DNA of 64,000 bases from assembly GCF_000745125.1 (NCBI RefSeq), contig NZ_JQNF01000010.1, positions 62,001 to 126,000 on the forward strand, read 5' to 3'. Positions 27,435-36,413 of the stretch are shown here, piece after piece (within the stretch, counting starts at the first letter, position 1; each line of letters begins with the position of its first letter). The notes beneath the pieces were generated by a model. The model was given only the letters and a program-made list of their open reading frames with translations, did no database searches and was not told where the DNA came from. The stretch is from Carnobacterium jeotgali MS3 (GTDB lineage: Bacteria; Bacillota; Bacilli; Lactobacillales; Carnobacteriaceae). Made by a program: the position numbers and the translations under genes.

Positions 27435-27890
27435 ATGAAAAAGACTTTTTTATTTTTGATGAGTTCTCTGTTTTTAAGTGCTTGCACAACAACCAGTACC
27501 TTACATACATTTTCAATTGATGCCCGAACAAAAGATGTTGCTCTGGAAAACTTAGTGATTGTATCCAATGGTGCTGAATTATACATTCAGCCAACCTATC
27601 AACTATTTGCTATTGAACATACAAATAGCGACCCTGTTGATTTAGTTAAACAAGCTAGCTTTGGTCTATATGATGAAGAAGATACTCTTTTTTACTCAGT
27701 CAATATGGGCTCAAATCAAGCAGGCGTTCTTGACACACGCACTAATCCATTAGAAGGTGATTTAGTTGGTTTTACTGTACCTTCTAAAAATATAGAAACT
27801 GGAAAAAATATTAGTATTGAATTTACATATGAGAAAAACAATCAAGAAATTACAAAAAAAGTAGAGGTCGCTCTTCAAGAAAGCAAATAA
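27435..27890 (+). CDS. Small lipoprotein of unknown function
   Basis: A 151-aa secreted lipoprotein. The N-terminal signal MKKTFLFLMSSLFLSAC has a good lipobox (LSAC, Cys17), so it should be diacylated and anchored on the outer membrane face. The mature part is about 135 residues, mostly beta-strand in character with no Cys or catalytic motif; it resembles the immunoglobulin-like DUF4352/DUF5067 lipoproteins in pattern only. GGGAGG lies 7-8 nt upstream of the ATG. A strong inverted repeat follows. No functional assignment. Confidence 0.8.
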   Translation: MKKTFLFLMSSLFLSACTTTSTLHTFSIDARTKDVALENLVIVSNGAELYIQPTYQLFAIEHTNSDPVDLVKQASFGLYDEEDTLFYSVNMGSNQAGVLDTRTNPLEGDLVGFTVPSKNIETGKNISIEFTYEKNNQEITKKVEVALQESK

Positions 27891-27899
27891 TACGACATT

Positions 27900-27941
27900 T
27901 ATAGCCTAAAGAACAGGGAAATTACTGTTCTTTAGGCTATA
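27900..27941 (+). terminator. Inverted repeat after the lipoprotein gene
   Basis: Perfect 17-bp stem TATAGCCTAAAGAACAG / CTGTTCTTTAGGCTATA with an 8-nt loop. The downstream T run is short (AATTCTTC), so it may act as a terminator or an mRNA-stabilising hairpin. Confidence 0.6.
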
Positions 27942-27997
27942 ATTCTTCGCTATTAAAAAATAAAATGGTGTATAAAATTAGCTTTGTTTATAAAAAT

Positions 27998-29536
27998 CTA
28001 TTCCATCTCTACCCTAACCAAACCATCTTTTTTCAATTCATACACTTGATCGCAGACTTCTTTTAAAAACATCCGATCATGGGAAATAGTAATGATGGAA
28101 CCACCAAAGTTTTTGAATAGTTTCCGCAGTTCTGGTTGAGAGAGCGGCGAAAAATTACGTGTCGGTTCATCTAAAAGCAATACATTCTGTCCTGATAAAT
28201 CGATTTTCAATAATAACAACTTGGCTTGCTGTCCTCCTGATAGTGACTGGATTGGATGATGCATTTCATCTGTCGTAAAACGCATGCTTCCTAAATAAGT
28301 CATCACTTGAGTGCGTTCTTCACTGTCTCCAGTTTTACTCAGAAATTCAACCGGTGTTTCACCCATCAGCAAATACTCAGCATAATTTTGCGGCATGTAT
28401 CCAGCTGCAATATCTGTACGCTGACTTAATTCTGTCCATAATTGCTTCAGCAGTGTGCTTTTACCTACCCCGTTTTGCCCGATGATTCCTATCTTTTGAG
28501 GAGACTTCACTAGCAGATTCAGTGAGTGTGCTAAAACTTTATCTCCTAGCTTCACACTCTTATCTTCCAAATGAAGAATGGTTTTGTTTGTAGGAAGAGA
28601 TTTGGTATTTGAAAATTTTACTAAAATAGCATCTGCTCTTAATGGAATCTCTTCAAAGTTTTCCTTTTCGCGTTCAAATCTTTTACCCATTGATTTTACT
28701 GCATGCATTTTCTTTTTTAATAACCTTGCTCCAGACGGATCCTGTCTTGAAATGGCTCCTTGTGCATGATGGACACTGCTTTCAACTTGTCGGTACTTGT
28801 CCATTTGTTTTTGGTGTTCTTCTCGTTGCTTGTTGGCAACTTGAGATTGGTGTTCATAGCGTGCTTCTTTTTGTTCAATGTATTCTTTATAAGATAACTT
28901 GGACACAGTCGCGACGGGTACTGTCTTATGCCTTAATAGCTCAATCTGAATGACTTTGGTCGCTGTCGCAGCAAGCAGAGATTCGTCATGCGAGATAAAA
29001 ATAATCGTTAGTGGTGTAGCTTTTATAAAGTGCTCTAACCATTTGACTGTATCAAGATCCAAGTCATTAGAAGGCTCATCAAGCAATAGCAAATCAGGAT
29101 CTGTTGAGAGTGCTTTTAGTAGCTGAACTTTGATTTTTTCGCCACCAGATAAACTGCCTAATGTTTGCGAACTGGTTAACCGATCAGCATCAAATCCAAG
29201 TTGTCCCACTAATTGATAGAGCATTTGGTAGTCGATGTCCATAGCATCAGCTTGACTGAAAAAGTACTGATCAACAGTATACTCCATATATTCTTGCGGT
29301 AAGGATTGCGGCAAATAAACGGTGCGACTGAACTGGTTAATCAATTCCCCTTCTGCTTGAATATAAGATTCAATACTTTTATCTTCAAGAATCCATTTTA
29401 ATAAGGTTGACTTACCATTTCCTTCTTCACCGATAATGGCTACTTTTTCTCCAGGATTGACTGTAAAACTCAAGTCCTTGATGATTTCTTTTAAATCCAT
29501 TAAGTGGTGCAAGGTCAAATTTCTCACTTGTAACAT
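27998..29536 (-). CDS. ABC-F protein of the antibiotic-resistance (Lsa/Vga/VmlR-like) type
   Basis: A 512-aa twin-ATPase protein without membrane segments. Domain 1 has GEEGNGKST, LGSLSGGEKIKVQLL and LLLDEPSNDLD. A long charged linker (~200-300) follows. Domain 2 has GQNGVGKST, LSGGQQAKLLLLK and LLLDEPTRNFSPLS. The TRNFSPLS motif after the second Walker B is characteristic of the Lsa/Vga/Sal/OptrA ribosome-protection branch, which dislodges lincosamide, streptogramin A and pleuromutilin drugs. The drug spectrum cannot be told from sequence. Its leader carries a terminator-like hairpin and a tiny uORF, as in regulated members. Confidence 0.83.
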   Translation of the reverse strand: MLQVRNLTLHHLMDLKEIIKDLSFTVNPGEKVAIIGEEGNGKSTLLKWILEDKSIESYIQAEGELINQFSRTVYLPQSLPQEYMEYTVDQYFFSQADAMDIDYQMLYQLVGQLGFDADRLTSSQTLGSLSGGEKIKVQLLKALSTDPDLLLLDEPSNDLDLDTVKWLEHFIKATPLTIIFISHDESLLAATATKVIQIELLRHKTVPVATVSKLSYKEYIEQKEARYEHQSQVANKQREEHQKQMDKYRQVESSVHHAQGAISRQDPSGARLLKKKMHAVKSMGKRFEREKENFEEIPLRADAILVKFSNTKSLPTNKTILHLEDKSVKLGDKVLAHSLNLLVKSPQKIGIIGQNGVGKSTLLKQLWTELSQRTDIAAGYMPQNYAEYLLMGETPVEFLSKTGDSEERTQVMTYLGSMRFTTDEMHHPIQSLSGGQQAKLLLLKIDLSGQNVLLLDEPTRNFSPLSQPELRKLFKNFGGSIITISHDRMFLKEVCDQVYELKKDGLVRVEME

Positions 29537-29553
29537 GCTGATTCCTCCTATCT

Positions 29554-29594
29554 AATAAATAAAAATGACCGCCAGCAAGTTTCTGCAGACGGTC
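29554..29594 (-). terminator. Leader attenuator hairpin ahead of the ABC-F gene
   Basis: Minus-strand GACCGTCTGCAG pairs imperfectly with the following TGCTGGCGGTC and is followed by ATTTTTATTT. It ends only about 18 nt before the ABC-F start codon. In VmlR and lmo0919-type genes such a leader terminator is relieved when drug-stalled ribosomes occupy a uORF. Confidence 0.6.
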
Positions 29595-29751
29595 AGTCAG
29601 TTTCAATTAAACAGATAGAATCCTAGCGTACCTATAGATGGCAACTCTATTCCCGATTCAAAAAGTTGTTTAAATGATGTATCTAAAAAAACCGTTGCAA
29701 AGAAACCCACCCTATTGGCAGAAAAAGTTTCTTCTTCAATTACGATTTGTT

Positions 29752-29825
29752 TTAGATAGTGTACATTTAAGCACAACCTTTCGATTTGTTAGGTGTATTA
29801 TAGCAAGTATAGGTATTTTGTACAA
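29752..29825 (-). promoter_or_regulatory. Promoter and micro-uORF of the ABC-F leader
   Basis: Minus strand -35 TTGTAC (29820-29825) and -10 TATAAT (29797-29802) have 17-bp spacing. They give a leader of about 250 nt before the ABC-F start. A GAAAGG site precedes ATG-TAC-ACT-ATC-TAA (29752-29766), a four-residue uORF (MYTI). A longer TTG-started frame of about 57 codons also crosses this leader. The remaining 29860-29964 is AT-rich with nothing recognised. Confidence 0.6.
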
Positions 29826-29964
29826 TAATTATATCGCTTTAAATAAGTATATGTACTGAAGTTGCTTCTAATGATATCATCTTATATACAATAATATTAT
29901 TCTTTAAGAAATACTAGTTTCTTAGAGATTTTTTTGTGAAAAATTGTACTTATAGCCTTCCACC

Positions 29965-30762
29965 TTAAAGAACTTTTGAAGTTATCATAATGAACTGTTT
30001 TTTATTAAAAGATAAATGGTAGTGATTTGAAATCTGTTCAATAGATTTCAAAGTTTCCTTATTAATAGATTTCATAAAACTCTCAATTTCTTCAATTAAA
30101 ACTGGAGTGCATTTGTCTAAATATTTCAATTGAAATTTTGTTAATTTAGATCTATTTCCCTCATACTTACTCCAGTCACCCAATGAATTTGGTTGATATC
30201 CTAGTTCAACATACCAAAAAGCAACTAGAATATTTTTTAATATCACGGTACATGATTCACAGTAGTTGTACTCCTTACGTTCTTTTCGACGATATAATTC
30301 ATGGTAAAAGGCAAAATACTTTGATAGTAATTCATCAAATTCGTTTTGTGTAATGCGATAGACTAATTCTTTAGCTTTATTTTTTAATTCGTTTAAAAAT
30401 CCTTCTTTATCAAAGATAATAAATATGTTTTGCAACCAAATATTGGGCATTAAATCTGATTTATAATACACAAAAATATCTAACTTAATAAAGTTGTTAA
30501 AATGAATGACAGCATAAGAAGTTGTTCTTGTTTCTATAAACATTATTTCACTAAGATCATCCAAAAAGAGTTGAATAAATTCTTTTTTCAAATATGAATC
30601 ATTAAGCAAAATTCTCAAATCGATATCTGAAAAAGGGTCTTCACTTTTTGCAGCTATCGATCCTCCAAGAAATATACCCTCTATTCCTGAAAAACTCGAG
30701 ACTTTTTCTATCAATACGTTTAAAAGATCGTGTCTATTTTTCGCAAGCTCTCCTTCATTCAT
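29965..30762 (-). CDS. Nucleotidyltransferase-fold protein (aminoglycoside-adenylyltransferase-like)
   Basis: A 265-aa protein. The NTase core is FLGGSIAAKSEDPFSDIDLR: Gly-Ser at residues 34-35 and the two metal-binding Asp at 46 and 48, with a third acidic position in IKLDIFVYY. The C-terminal half is helical with a CESC pair (Cys ~167 and 170). The arrangement is that of ANT-type drug or small-molecule adenylyltransferases, but no close family is recognised. It lies in an AT-rich accessory patch beside an IS element, which suggests acquisition by transfer. Confidence 0.72.
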   Translation of the reverse strand: MNEGELAKNRHDLLNVLIEKVSSFSGIEGIFLGGSIAAKSEDPFSDIDLRILLNDSYLKKEFIQLFLDDLSEIMFIETRTTSYAVIHFNNFIKLDIFVYYKSDLMPNIWLQNIFIIFDKEGFLNELKNKAKELVYRITQNEFDELLSKYFAFYHELYRRKERKEYNYCESCTVILKNILVAFWYVELGYQPNSLGDWSKYEGNRSKLTKFQLKYLDKCTPVLIEEIESFMKSINKETLKSIEQISNHYHLSFNKKQFIMITSKVL

Positions 30763-30833
30763 GACCTAACCTCACTTAGCTTTTTTATAAGAATTATAGT
30801 ATATCAACTGTAAGTTGTGAACATTCCATTCCT

Positions 30834-31025
30834 TCATATACTATTTCGTCTAACTCGTATGTATCCAGCAAAAGGATTCTGGTTATTCTCATAACTTTCC
30901 AGCTTTTTCTCTTTTTGTTTACTATCAAAAAGAAAAAACTTTTCATCGTCATTAATATTTAAGACATTCAAAATATTATCAAAAATATTATGTATATCTT
31001 TTTTTAGCGTACCTAGTTTTACCAA
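30834..31025 (-). pseudogene. Short ORF without a proper start, probable gene remnant
   Basis: An open frame of about 63-77 codons ending in NPFAGYIRVRRNSI. It has no ATG and no ribosome binding site: the only candidate start is a TTG at 31025, and the frame stays open upstream to a TAA near 31067. The composition is lysine- and asparagine-rich like the next gene. It ends 72 bp before that gene's start. No family is recognised. It may be the C-terminus of a lost gene. Confidence 0.4.
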
Positions 31026-31180
31026 ATCATTAATAGTTTGAATCGTTTCTTTGATACTCCGAGAGATTTGTTATGAATACGACCGTTTTTTATTTATACT
31101 AATATTATAAAACTATTTAAAGCAACAGACTAGCCAAATAATTTTAACAACAACTATATTTAAATACTGTTATATTCAGT

Positions 31181-31209
31181 TTGTGGTTGAATGTTAAAAT
31201 TCTTATATA
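31181..31209 (+). promoter_or_regulatory. Promoter now separated from its probable gene by the IS
   Basis: -35 TTGTGG (31181-31186) and -10 TATATA (31204-31209) with 17-bp spacing, pointing right and ending 26 bp before the IS target duplication. If the IS is removed, it lies about 80 bp before the gene at 32962. Confidence 0.4.
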
Positions 31210-31235
31210 AATATTTCTTTAGATATATAGTTAAA

Positions 31236-32913
31236 CCTGAATAATTCATACTTTTAATTAAAACCATGTGAAACTGCCTCACGGCAGCTTACAATTACTT
31301 TTTCATCTTCACCCGTTAAGTGATGAAAAAAGAACCCCTTTCTGCTATGGTTAAAGTGACTAAACCAACCAAAAGAAAGGAGTTCTTCTAATGACTAGCT
31401 TACACAAAAACCAAGTAAAATTCAATTCAAATATCACTATTTCTCATACAGGTGGTCAATTATCGAGTGATTCGGGTCTCGTCCTAGTGAAAGAGCTGAT
31501 GAACACCTTCGGTTTTTCTGAACTGGCTAAGCAACACATTCACATTGAAGACGAACGAGCATATTTTACTCATGACAACTTATCCATACTTGAGCAGTTC
31601 ATTATGCAATTAATTGCTGGTTACTCAGCTGATTCTGCAGCTAATCTCCTGAGACAAGATCCTGTGTTTAAAGCTGTTTTAGATAGGAAAGAACTCGCTT
31701 CTCAATCTTCACTTTCTCGATTTTTAGATCGACTATCTGAGGAGAATATCCATGAACTTCAAGCTTTGAACCAAGAACTTATTGATAAAGCACGCCTCAT
31801 CCGTAATGATACGGAATTAATCATTGATTTAGATTCGACCCATTCAGATACATTTGGTCACCAAGAACAAACGGATTATAATACCCACTACCAAACCTAT
31901 GGTTATCATCCATTGGTAGCTTTTGACGGATTGACTGGTGACTTCTTAAAAGCTGAACTACGTTCAGGAAATCAATATACATCAAAAGGCGTAAAGGAGT
32001 TTCTCACACCTTTATTAGAGCACTATAATCACTCTCTACCAAACACTGACATCTTGGTTCGTGGAGACAGCGGGTTCGCTACACCTGGTGTGTATGATTC
32101 GTGTGAATCAAAAAAGAGTCATTATGTTATTCGACTGAAGAATAATCGTAGACTAGGTCAAATAGCTGAGAAATCAGTACTTTATGGCGATAATCAAAAG
32201 TGGGAAGAACGAGAAGTTCAGTACTTCTCCACCACTTATCAAGCACAAACCTGGTCACAAAGTCGTCGCGTGTGTATACGCTCAACACGTGAAGCGGGCG
32301 AACTACTCTTTCGACATGAGTTTATCGTGACGAATCTATCAGAAAATGTTTCTCCTGATACCATCTTTTCTCTCTATGCCAAACGTGGCACAATGGAGAA
32401 CTTCATTAAAGAAGCGAAAGCTGGCTTTTACTTTGACAAGACAGACAGTCCTCGCTTTTTGGAGAATCATGTCCGAATGATGCTCAGCTTGATAGCTTAC
32501 AACTTAGTCAACTTCTTAAGAACGATTGGCTTTGAAGAAGTCCAAAAGGGAATGACCATTCATTCTATTCGATTGAAGTTTCTGAAAGTTGCTGGGAAAT
32601 TAGTCCAAACGGGTAGACGAGTCTATCTCAAATTATCTAGTTATCATGTGTATCAGAATGAATTCTACAGGGTCTTTGCTCGCCTGAGGCGAGCCAGTCA
32701 ATGGATCTAATCCAACAATCTAACGATTTTTTTACTGGGAAGTTATCCAGGGAGAAGTATGCTCAAAATGCCTTACACCCAAAATTTATTCCTCAATATT
32801 TTTGAACAGTGAATGTTTGAAGTAACTTTTTAGTCAAAATCAGTTGATAGGGATATTAGTGATACATATTTCAATAAAATGTACCAAAGAATTAAAGCTA
32901 TGAATTATTCAGG
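31236..32913 (+). mobile_element. IS1380-family insertion sequence, complete (1,678 bp)
   Basis: Perfect 15-bp terminal inverted repeats: CCTGAATAATTCATA at 31236-31250 and its reverse complement at 32899-32913. The element is flanked by direct TTAAA repeats at 31231-31235 and 32914-32918, a 5-bp target duplication in the range known for this family. It holds one intact transposase gene. Perfect ends and intact duplication suggest a recent insertion. Confidence 0.9.
31391..32710 (+). CDS. IS1380 family transposase
   Basis: A 439-aa DDE transposase. It has ITISHTGGQLSSDSGLVL at the N-terminus. Asp residues sit in LIIDLDSTHSDTFG (~150) and ILVRGDSGFATP (~225), and the glutamate region is in YAKRGTMENFIKEAKAGF (~330), matching IS4/IS1380-type catalytic spacing. 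The start has AAAGGAG 8 nt upstream. A small hairpin (TTTTCATC / GATGAAAA, around 31308-31335) precedes the gene within the IS and could damp read-through from outside promoters. The frame is intact. Confidence 0.93.
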   Translation: MTSLHKNQVKFNSNITISHTGGQLSSDSGLVLVKELMNTFGFSELAKQHIHIEDERAYFTHDNLSILEQFIMQLIAGYSADSAANLLRQDPVFKAVLDRKELASQSSLSRFLDRLSEENIHELQALNQELIDKARLIRNDTELIIDLDSTHSDTFGHQEQTDYNTHYQTYGYHPLVAFDGLTGDFLKAELRSGNQYTSKGVKEFLTPLLEHYNHSLPNTDILVRGDSGFATPGVYDSCESKKSHYVIRLKNNRRLGQIAEKSVLYGDNQKWEEREVQYFSTTYQAQTWSQSRRVCIRSTREAGELLFRHEFIVTNLSENVSPDTIFSLYAKRGTMENFIKEAKAGFYFDKTDSPRFLENHVRMMLSLIAYNLVNFLRTIGFEEVQKGMTIHSIRLKFLKVAGKLVQTGRRVYLKLSSYHVYQNEFYRVFARLRRASQWI

Positions 32914-32961
32914 TTAAAAGTTAAAACTAATGGATTTTATAAAATTGGAGGAAATACTTTG

Positions 32962-33453
32962 GTGAATAAATTTGATGAGTTCCTAAAAATAACTACTTTG
33001 TTAAATGAAGCAAATATAACACCTCTGCTTATGGGGTCTTTAGGACTTGAGTATTTGACCCAGAAAAATTGGGATGCACGAGATGTAGATATACACGTTC
33101 CTGGTGATCCTAGAGGATGGGAAGCTCCAGATAATTTCCGTATTTACAATTGGACTATTATTTGTACTATCATGAAAAAATTAGGCTATCAGCTGATTGA
33201 TCTCCATGAACATGAATTTAGTAATGGAGTGTTTAGTGTTGAGTTTGGCGTACTAGATACTTTACCAAAATCAACAGGTATACCTCTTGATAAGTTAGAA
33301 CTAAAGAACGAGCATCAAGTAAATTTTTTCTTACCTTCAGAAGAACAATACTTAAAAATATATACATCTTCTTTTCAAGATAATTATAGAGCTGAAAAAA
33401 ATAATTATAAAGATCTCAATAAAATTCAATATTTAAGATCAATTGTATATTGA
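32962..33453 (+). CDS. Nucleotidyltransferase-fold hypothetical protein
   Basis: A 163-aa protein. LLMGSLGLEYLTQKNWDARD followed by VDIHVPGD gives a Gly-Ser pair about 18 residues before an Asp-x-Asp, the minimal NTase-fold pattern (as in LinA/AbiEii-like proteins). A second acidic element is FSVEFGVLD. No defined family is recognised. The GTG at 32962 follows GGAGG at about 11 nt; the TTG one codon earlier is an alternative. Its probable promoter lies on the other side of the IS. It is AT-rich compared with guaA next door. Confidence 0.62.
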   Translation: MNKFDEFLKITTLLNEANITPLLMGSLGLEYLTQKNWDARDVDIHVPGDPRGWEAPDNFRIYNWTIICTIMKKLGYQLIDLHEHEFSNGVFSVEFGVLDTLPKSTGIPLDKLELKNEHQVNFFLPSEEQYLKIYTSSFQDNYRAEKNNYKDLNKIQYLRSIVY

Positions 33454-33557
33454 TAGGTCTATTAGAATGAGATTCACACATATCTTTATGATTTATAAGT
33501 ATTATGCATAAAGAAAAATGGATGACTTAAAAAAATTATCTATCCATACAAACAAGT

Positions 33558-33605
33558 AAAAAAAGCTGGGAAACATTGTTAAACAATGTTTCCCAGCTTT
33601 TTGCT
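33558..33605. terminator. Bidirectional terminator before guaA
   Basis: AAAAAGCTGGGAAACATTGTT pairs perfectly with the following AACAATGTTTCCCAGCTTTT around a tiny loop. It ends guaA on the minus strand and the NTase gene on the plus strand. Confidence 0.92.
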
Positions 33606-33607
33606 TT

Positions 33608-35158
33608 TTATTCCCACTCAATAGTTGATGGTGGCTTGCTCGTAATGTCATACACGATACGGTTAACGTGTTTCACTTCATTTACGATACGGACAGAGAT
33701 TTTTTGCAAGATATCCCATGGGATGCGGGCAAAGTCACTTGTCATACCATCAATAGAAGTAACAGCACGGATTCCGATAGTGTAGTCATACGTACGTCCA
33801 TCTCCCATAACTCCGACGCTGCGGAATCCAGGAAGAACGGTGAAGTATTGCCAGATGTCACGGTCAAGACCTGCAGCAGCAATTTCTTCTCTTAAGATGT
33901 AGTCACTATCGCGAACGATTTCTAGTTTTTCTTCAGTAATTTCACCGATTACACGAATTCCTAAACCAGGACCTGGGAATGGTTGGCGCCAAACAAGACT
34001 TTCAGGCATTCCTAATTGAATTCCTAATTCACGAACTTCATCTTTAAATAACGTATTCAAAGGTTCAATCAGTTTGAATTGCATATTTTCAGGAAGTCCA
34101 CCTACATTATGATGTGATTTAATTGTTTGAGCAGTATCTGTTCCACTTTCAATCACGTCAGTGTACAGCGTTCCTTGTGCTAAGAAATTAACGCCGTCAA
34201 GTTTGGTTGCTTCATCATCAAAAACATAGACAAATTCGTTTCCGATAATTTTACGTTTTGTTTCTGGATCGCTCACACCAGCTAATTTAGCCATAAAACG
34301 TTCTTTCGCATCTACACGAATGATATTCAAGCCAAATTTACCAACTAAACTTTCCATTACTTGTTCGCTCTCGCCTTTACGCAATAGACCGTGGTCAACA
34401 AAGATACATGTCAATTGATCGCCGATTGCTTTTTGTAAAAGCACACCAACCACACTTGAGTCTACTCCGCCTGATAAACCTAGCAATACTTTCTTATCGC
34501 CAACTGTTTCGCGAATAATTGCAATTTCAGATTCGATGAAATCAGCAATACTCCAGTTGCCTTCACAGCCACACACATTAAAAGTAAAGTTTTTCAACAT
34601 GTCATTTCCGTGTTCTGAATGACGTACTTCAGGATGGAATTGAACAGCGTGAAAATTCTTTTGAGGGTTGAACATTGAAGCAATTGGACAATGTGGACTA
34701 GTTGCAGAAACAACAAAACCTTCTGGAACTTGAGTAACCAAATCTCCATGGCTCATCCAAACTGTTTCATTTTCAGCTAAAGAATGAAATAAAGGCGCTT
34801 CTTTTTCATTGATGTTGATGTTTGCTTTACCATATTCTCTATTTTGACTGCTTTCAACTTTTCCACCTAAAGCAGTTGTCATTAGTTGCATACCGTAACA
34901 AATACCTAAAATAGGAATACCCATATTAAAAATTTCAGGATCAACTGAAAAAGATCCTTCATCATAAACACTCATAGGACCACCTGAGAAGATGATTCCT
35001 TTGGCATTCATTCCTCTTAATTCTTCAGCTGTCACTTTATGTGACAACAACTCAGAATAAACACCAAATTCGCGGATACGTCGTGTAATGAGTTGGTTAT
35101 ATTGACTTCCAAAATCTAGCACTATCATTTTTTCAACGCTTGTTAAATCTGTAACCAT
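33608..35158 (-). CDS. guaA: GMP synthase (glutamine-hydrolysing)
   Basis: Converts XMP to GMP with glutamine and ATP. The class I amidotransferase domain (residues ~8-195) has the nucleophile in GICYGMQ and the His-Glu of [11 protein letters not shown]. The ATP pyrophosphatase loop is [17 protein letters not shown] (~225), and the C-terminal dimerisation domain ends [17 protein letters not shown]. The ATG at 35158 (516 aa) is chosen because GGGGTGG lies about 11 nt upstream; the GTG at 35173 adds five non-conserved residues. No purine riboswitch was seen upstream. Confidence 0.96.
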   Translation of the reverse strand: MVTDLTSVEKMIVLDFGSQYNQLITRRIREFGVYSELLSHKVTAEELRGMNAKGIIFSGGPMSVYDEGSFSVDPEIFNMGIPILGICYGMQLMTTALGGKVESSQNREYGKANININEKEAPLFHSLAENETVWMSHGDLVTQVPEGFVVSATSPHCPIASMFNPQKNFHAVQFHPEVRHSEHGNDMLKNFTFNVCGCEGNWSIADFIESEIAIIRETVGDKKVLLGLSGGVDSSVVGVLLQKAIGDQLTCIFVDHGLLRKGESEQVMESLVGKFGLNIIRVDAKERFMAKLAGVSDPETKRKIIGNEFVYVFDDEATKLDGVNFLAQGTLYTDVIESGTDTAQTIKSHHNVGGLPENMQFKLIEPLNTLFKDEVRELGIQLGMPESLVWRQPFPGPGLGIRVIGEITEEKLEIVRDSDYILREEIAAAGLDRDIWQYFTVLPGFRSVGVMGDGRTYDYTIGIRAVTSIDGMTSDFARIPWDILQKISVRIVNEVKHVNRIVYDITSKPPSTIEWE

Positions 35159-35274
35159 TACCACACAGTCCACCCCAATTTATTATTTTTATATCTATTT
35201 TCACCTATATTTTTTCATTTTACCGGCTATTTCACTATTGGTCAACCGCGTAGTGAATGAATGCCTTTTCTACT

Positions 35275-36198
35275 CTAATACTTTTTTAATAAAATTTGGT
35301 CGATGTAATGATTTTCAGTTTTATGGATAATCAACTCTGCTCGATTTTTAGTAGGCAAAATGAACTCTTTTAAATTTTCTAAATTCACTGTTTTCCAAAC
35401 TCCACGAGCCATTTCAAATGCCTCTTCTCGGTCTCCTTCAGCATAAGAAGAATAATAGTTTCCTGGTTGTTTGAACGCGGTACCTAATAATAGACCGAAT
35501 CGTTGCAAATACCACTTTTCAATTAGTTCAGCATCGGCATCTACGAAAATGGAAAAATCAAAAAAATCACTGATGTAGATTTGTTGATTTGCAGGCAGTT
35601 GCAGTACATTAATGCCCTCGACAATTAAAATATCGGGCTGTTCTAGAACATGCTCTTCACCTTCGATGATGTCATAATATTCATGAGAATACACTGGAGA
35701 AACAACTGATGTTTTGCCATTTTTTACATCTCCCAAAAAAGAGATGAGTCGGTTCATATCGTAACTTTCTGGAAATCCTTTACGGTTCATAATGTCTTTT
35801 TCCAAAAGTATCTTATTAGGATACAAAAAACCGTCTGTTGTAATTAACTCAACTGATTTTTCTTTATACACTCTTGATAACATAGTCTGTAATAACCTTG
35901 CTGTGGTGCTTTTCCCAACAGCCACACTACCCGCAATTCCAATAATGTAAGGTTTATGAATAATATCTTTTTTTAAGAACTTATTTTTTCCATCTTGTAG
36001 CTGTTCGTAATTTTTTAAATAGGTATCTAATATATGGACTATTGGTATGTAAACATCTTCAACATCGGTAATAGAAATTTGGTCATTTAAGCCTTTTAAC
36101 TCTTCTAATTCTATTGAAGACAATGATGTAATACTATCCGTATTGAATTTTTTCCATTCTTCACGTTCAATGATATGAAATGTGGCAGACTCTTTCAT
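35275..36198 (-). CDS. coaA: Type I pantothenate kinase
   Basis: First committed step of coenzyme A synthesis: ATP-dependent phosphorylation of pantothenate. The 307-aa P-loop kinase has GIAGSVAVGKSTTARLLQ (~88), LITTDGFLYPNKIL, KGFPESYDMNRLISFL, VYSHEYYDII and the dimer region RFGLLLGTAFKQPGNYY. Length and motifs match bacterial CoaA rather than the type II or III enzymes. It is in the same direction as guaA but separated by about 115 bp. Confidence 0.95.
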   Translation of the reverse strand: MKESATFHIIEREEWKKFNTDSITSLSSIELEELKGLNDQISITDVEDVYIPIVHILDTYLKNYEQLQDGKNKFLKKDIIHKPYIIGIAGSVAVGKSTTARLLQTMLSRVYKEKSVELITTDGFLYPNKILLEKDIMNRKGFPESYDMNRLISFLGDVKNGKTSVVSPVYSHEYYDIIEGEEHVLEQPDILIVEGINVLQLPANQQIYISDFFDFSIFVDADAELIEKWYLQRFGLLLGTAFKQPGNYYSSYAEGDREEAFEMARGVWKTVNLENLKEFILPTKNRAELIIHKTENHYIDQILLKKY

Positions 36199-36413
36199 GT
36201 GTTTTCAAGACCCCCGTGTTCCTAGACTACCGAATTATTGTACCAAATATCGCTATCTTTTTATAGTTTTTCTTCTTTCATTAGTGAATAAACGCCTACC
36301 TTAAAAGAAACTTAACTAGCCATCTATCTTATCTATAGTGTAAAATGTAGTCTGATATAACTATATTTTCTTTAATCAACTGTAACGACTAAAAATGCAC
36401 AAAGGAGAACGTT

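Noticed and set aside
32820-32916. Short plus-strand frame at the right end of the IS that looks protein-like (VDRDISDTYFNKMYQRIKAM)
   Set aside because: It is closed by a stop after about 25 codons on both sides and ends inside the IS terminal repeat. It could be a captured gene tail, but there is not enough sequence to support a feature.
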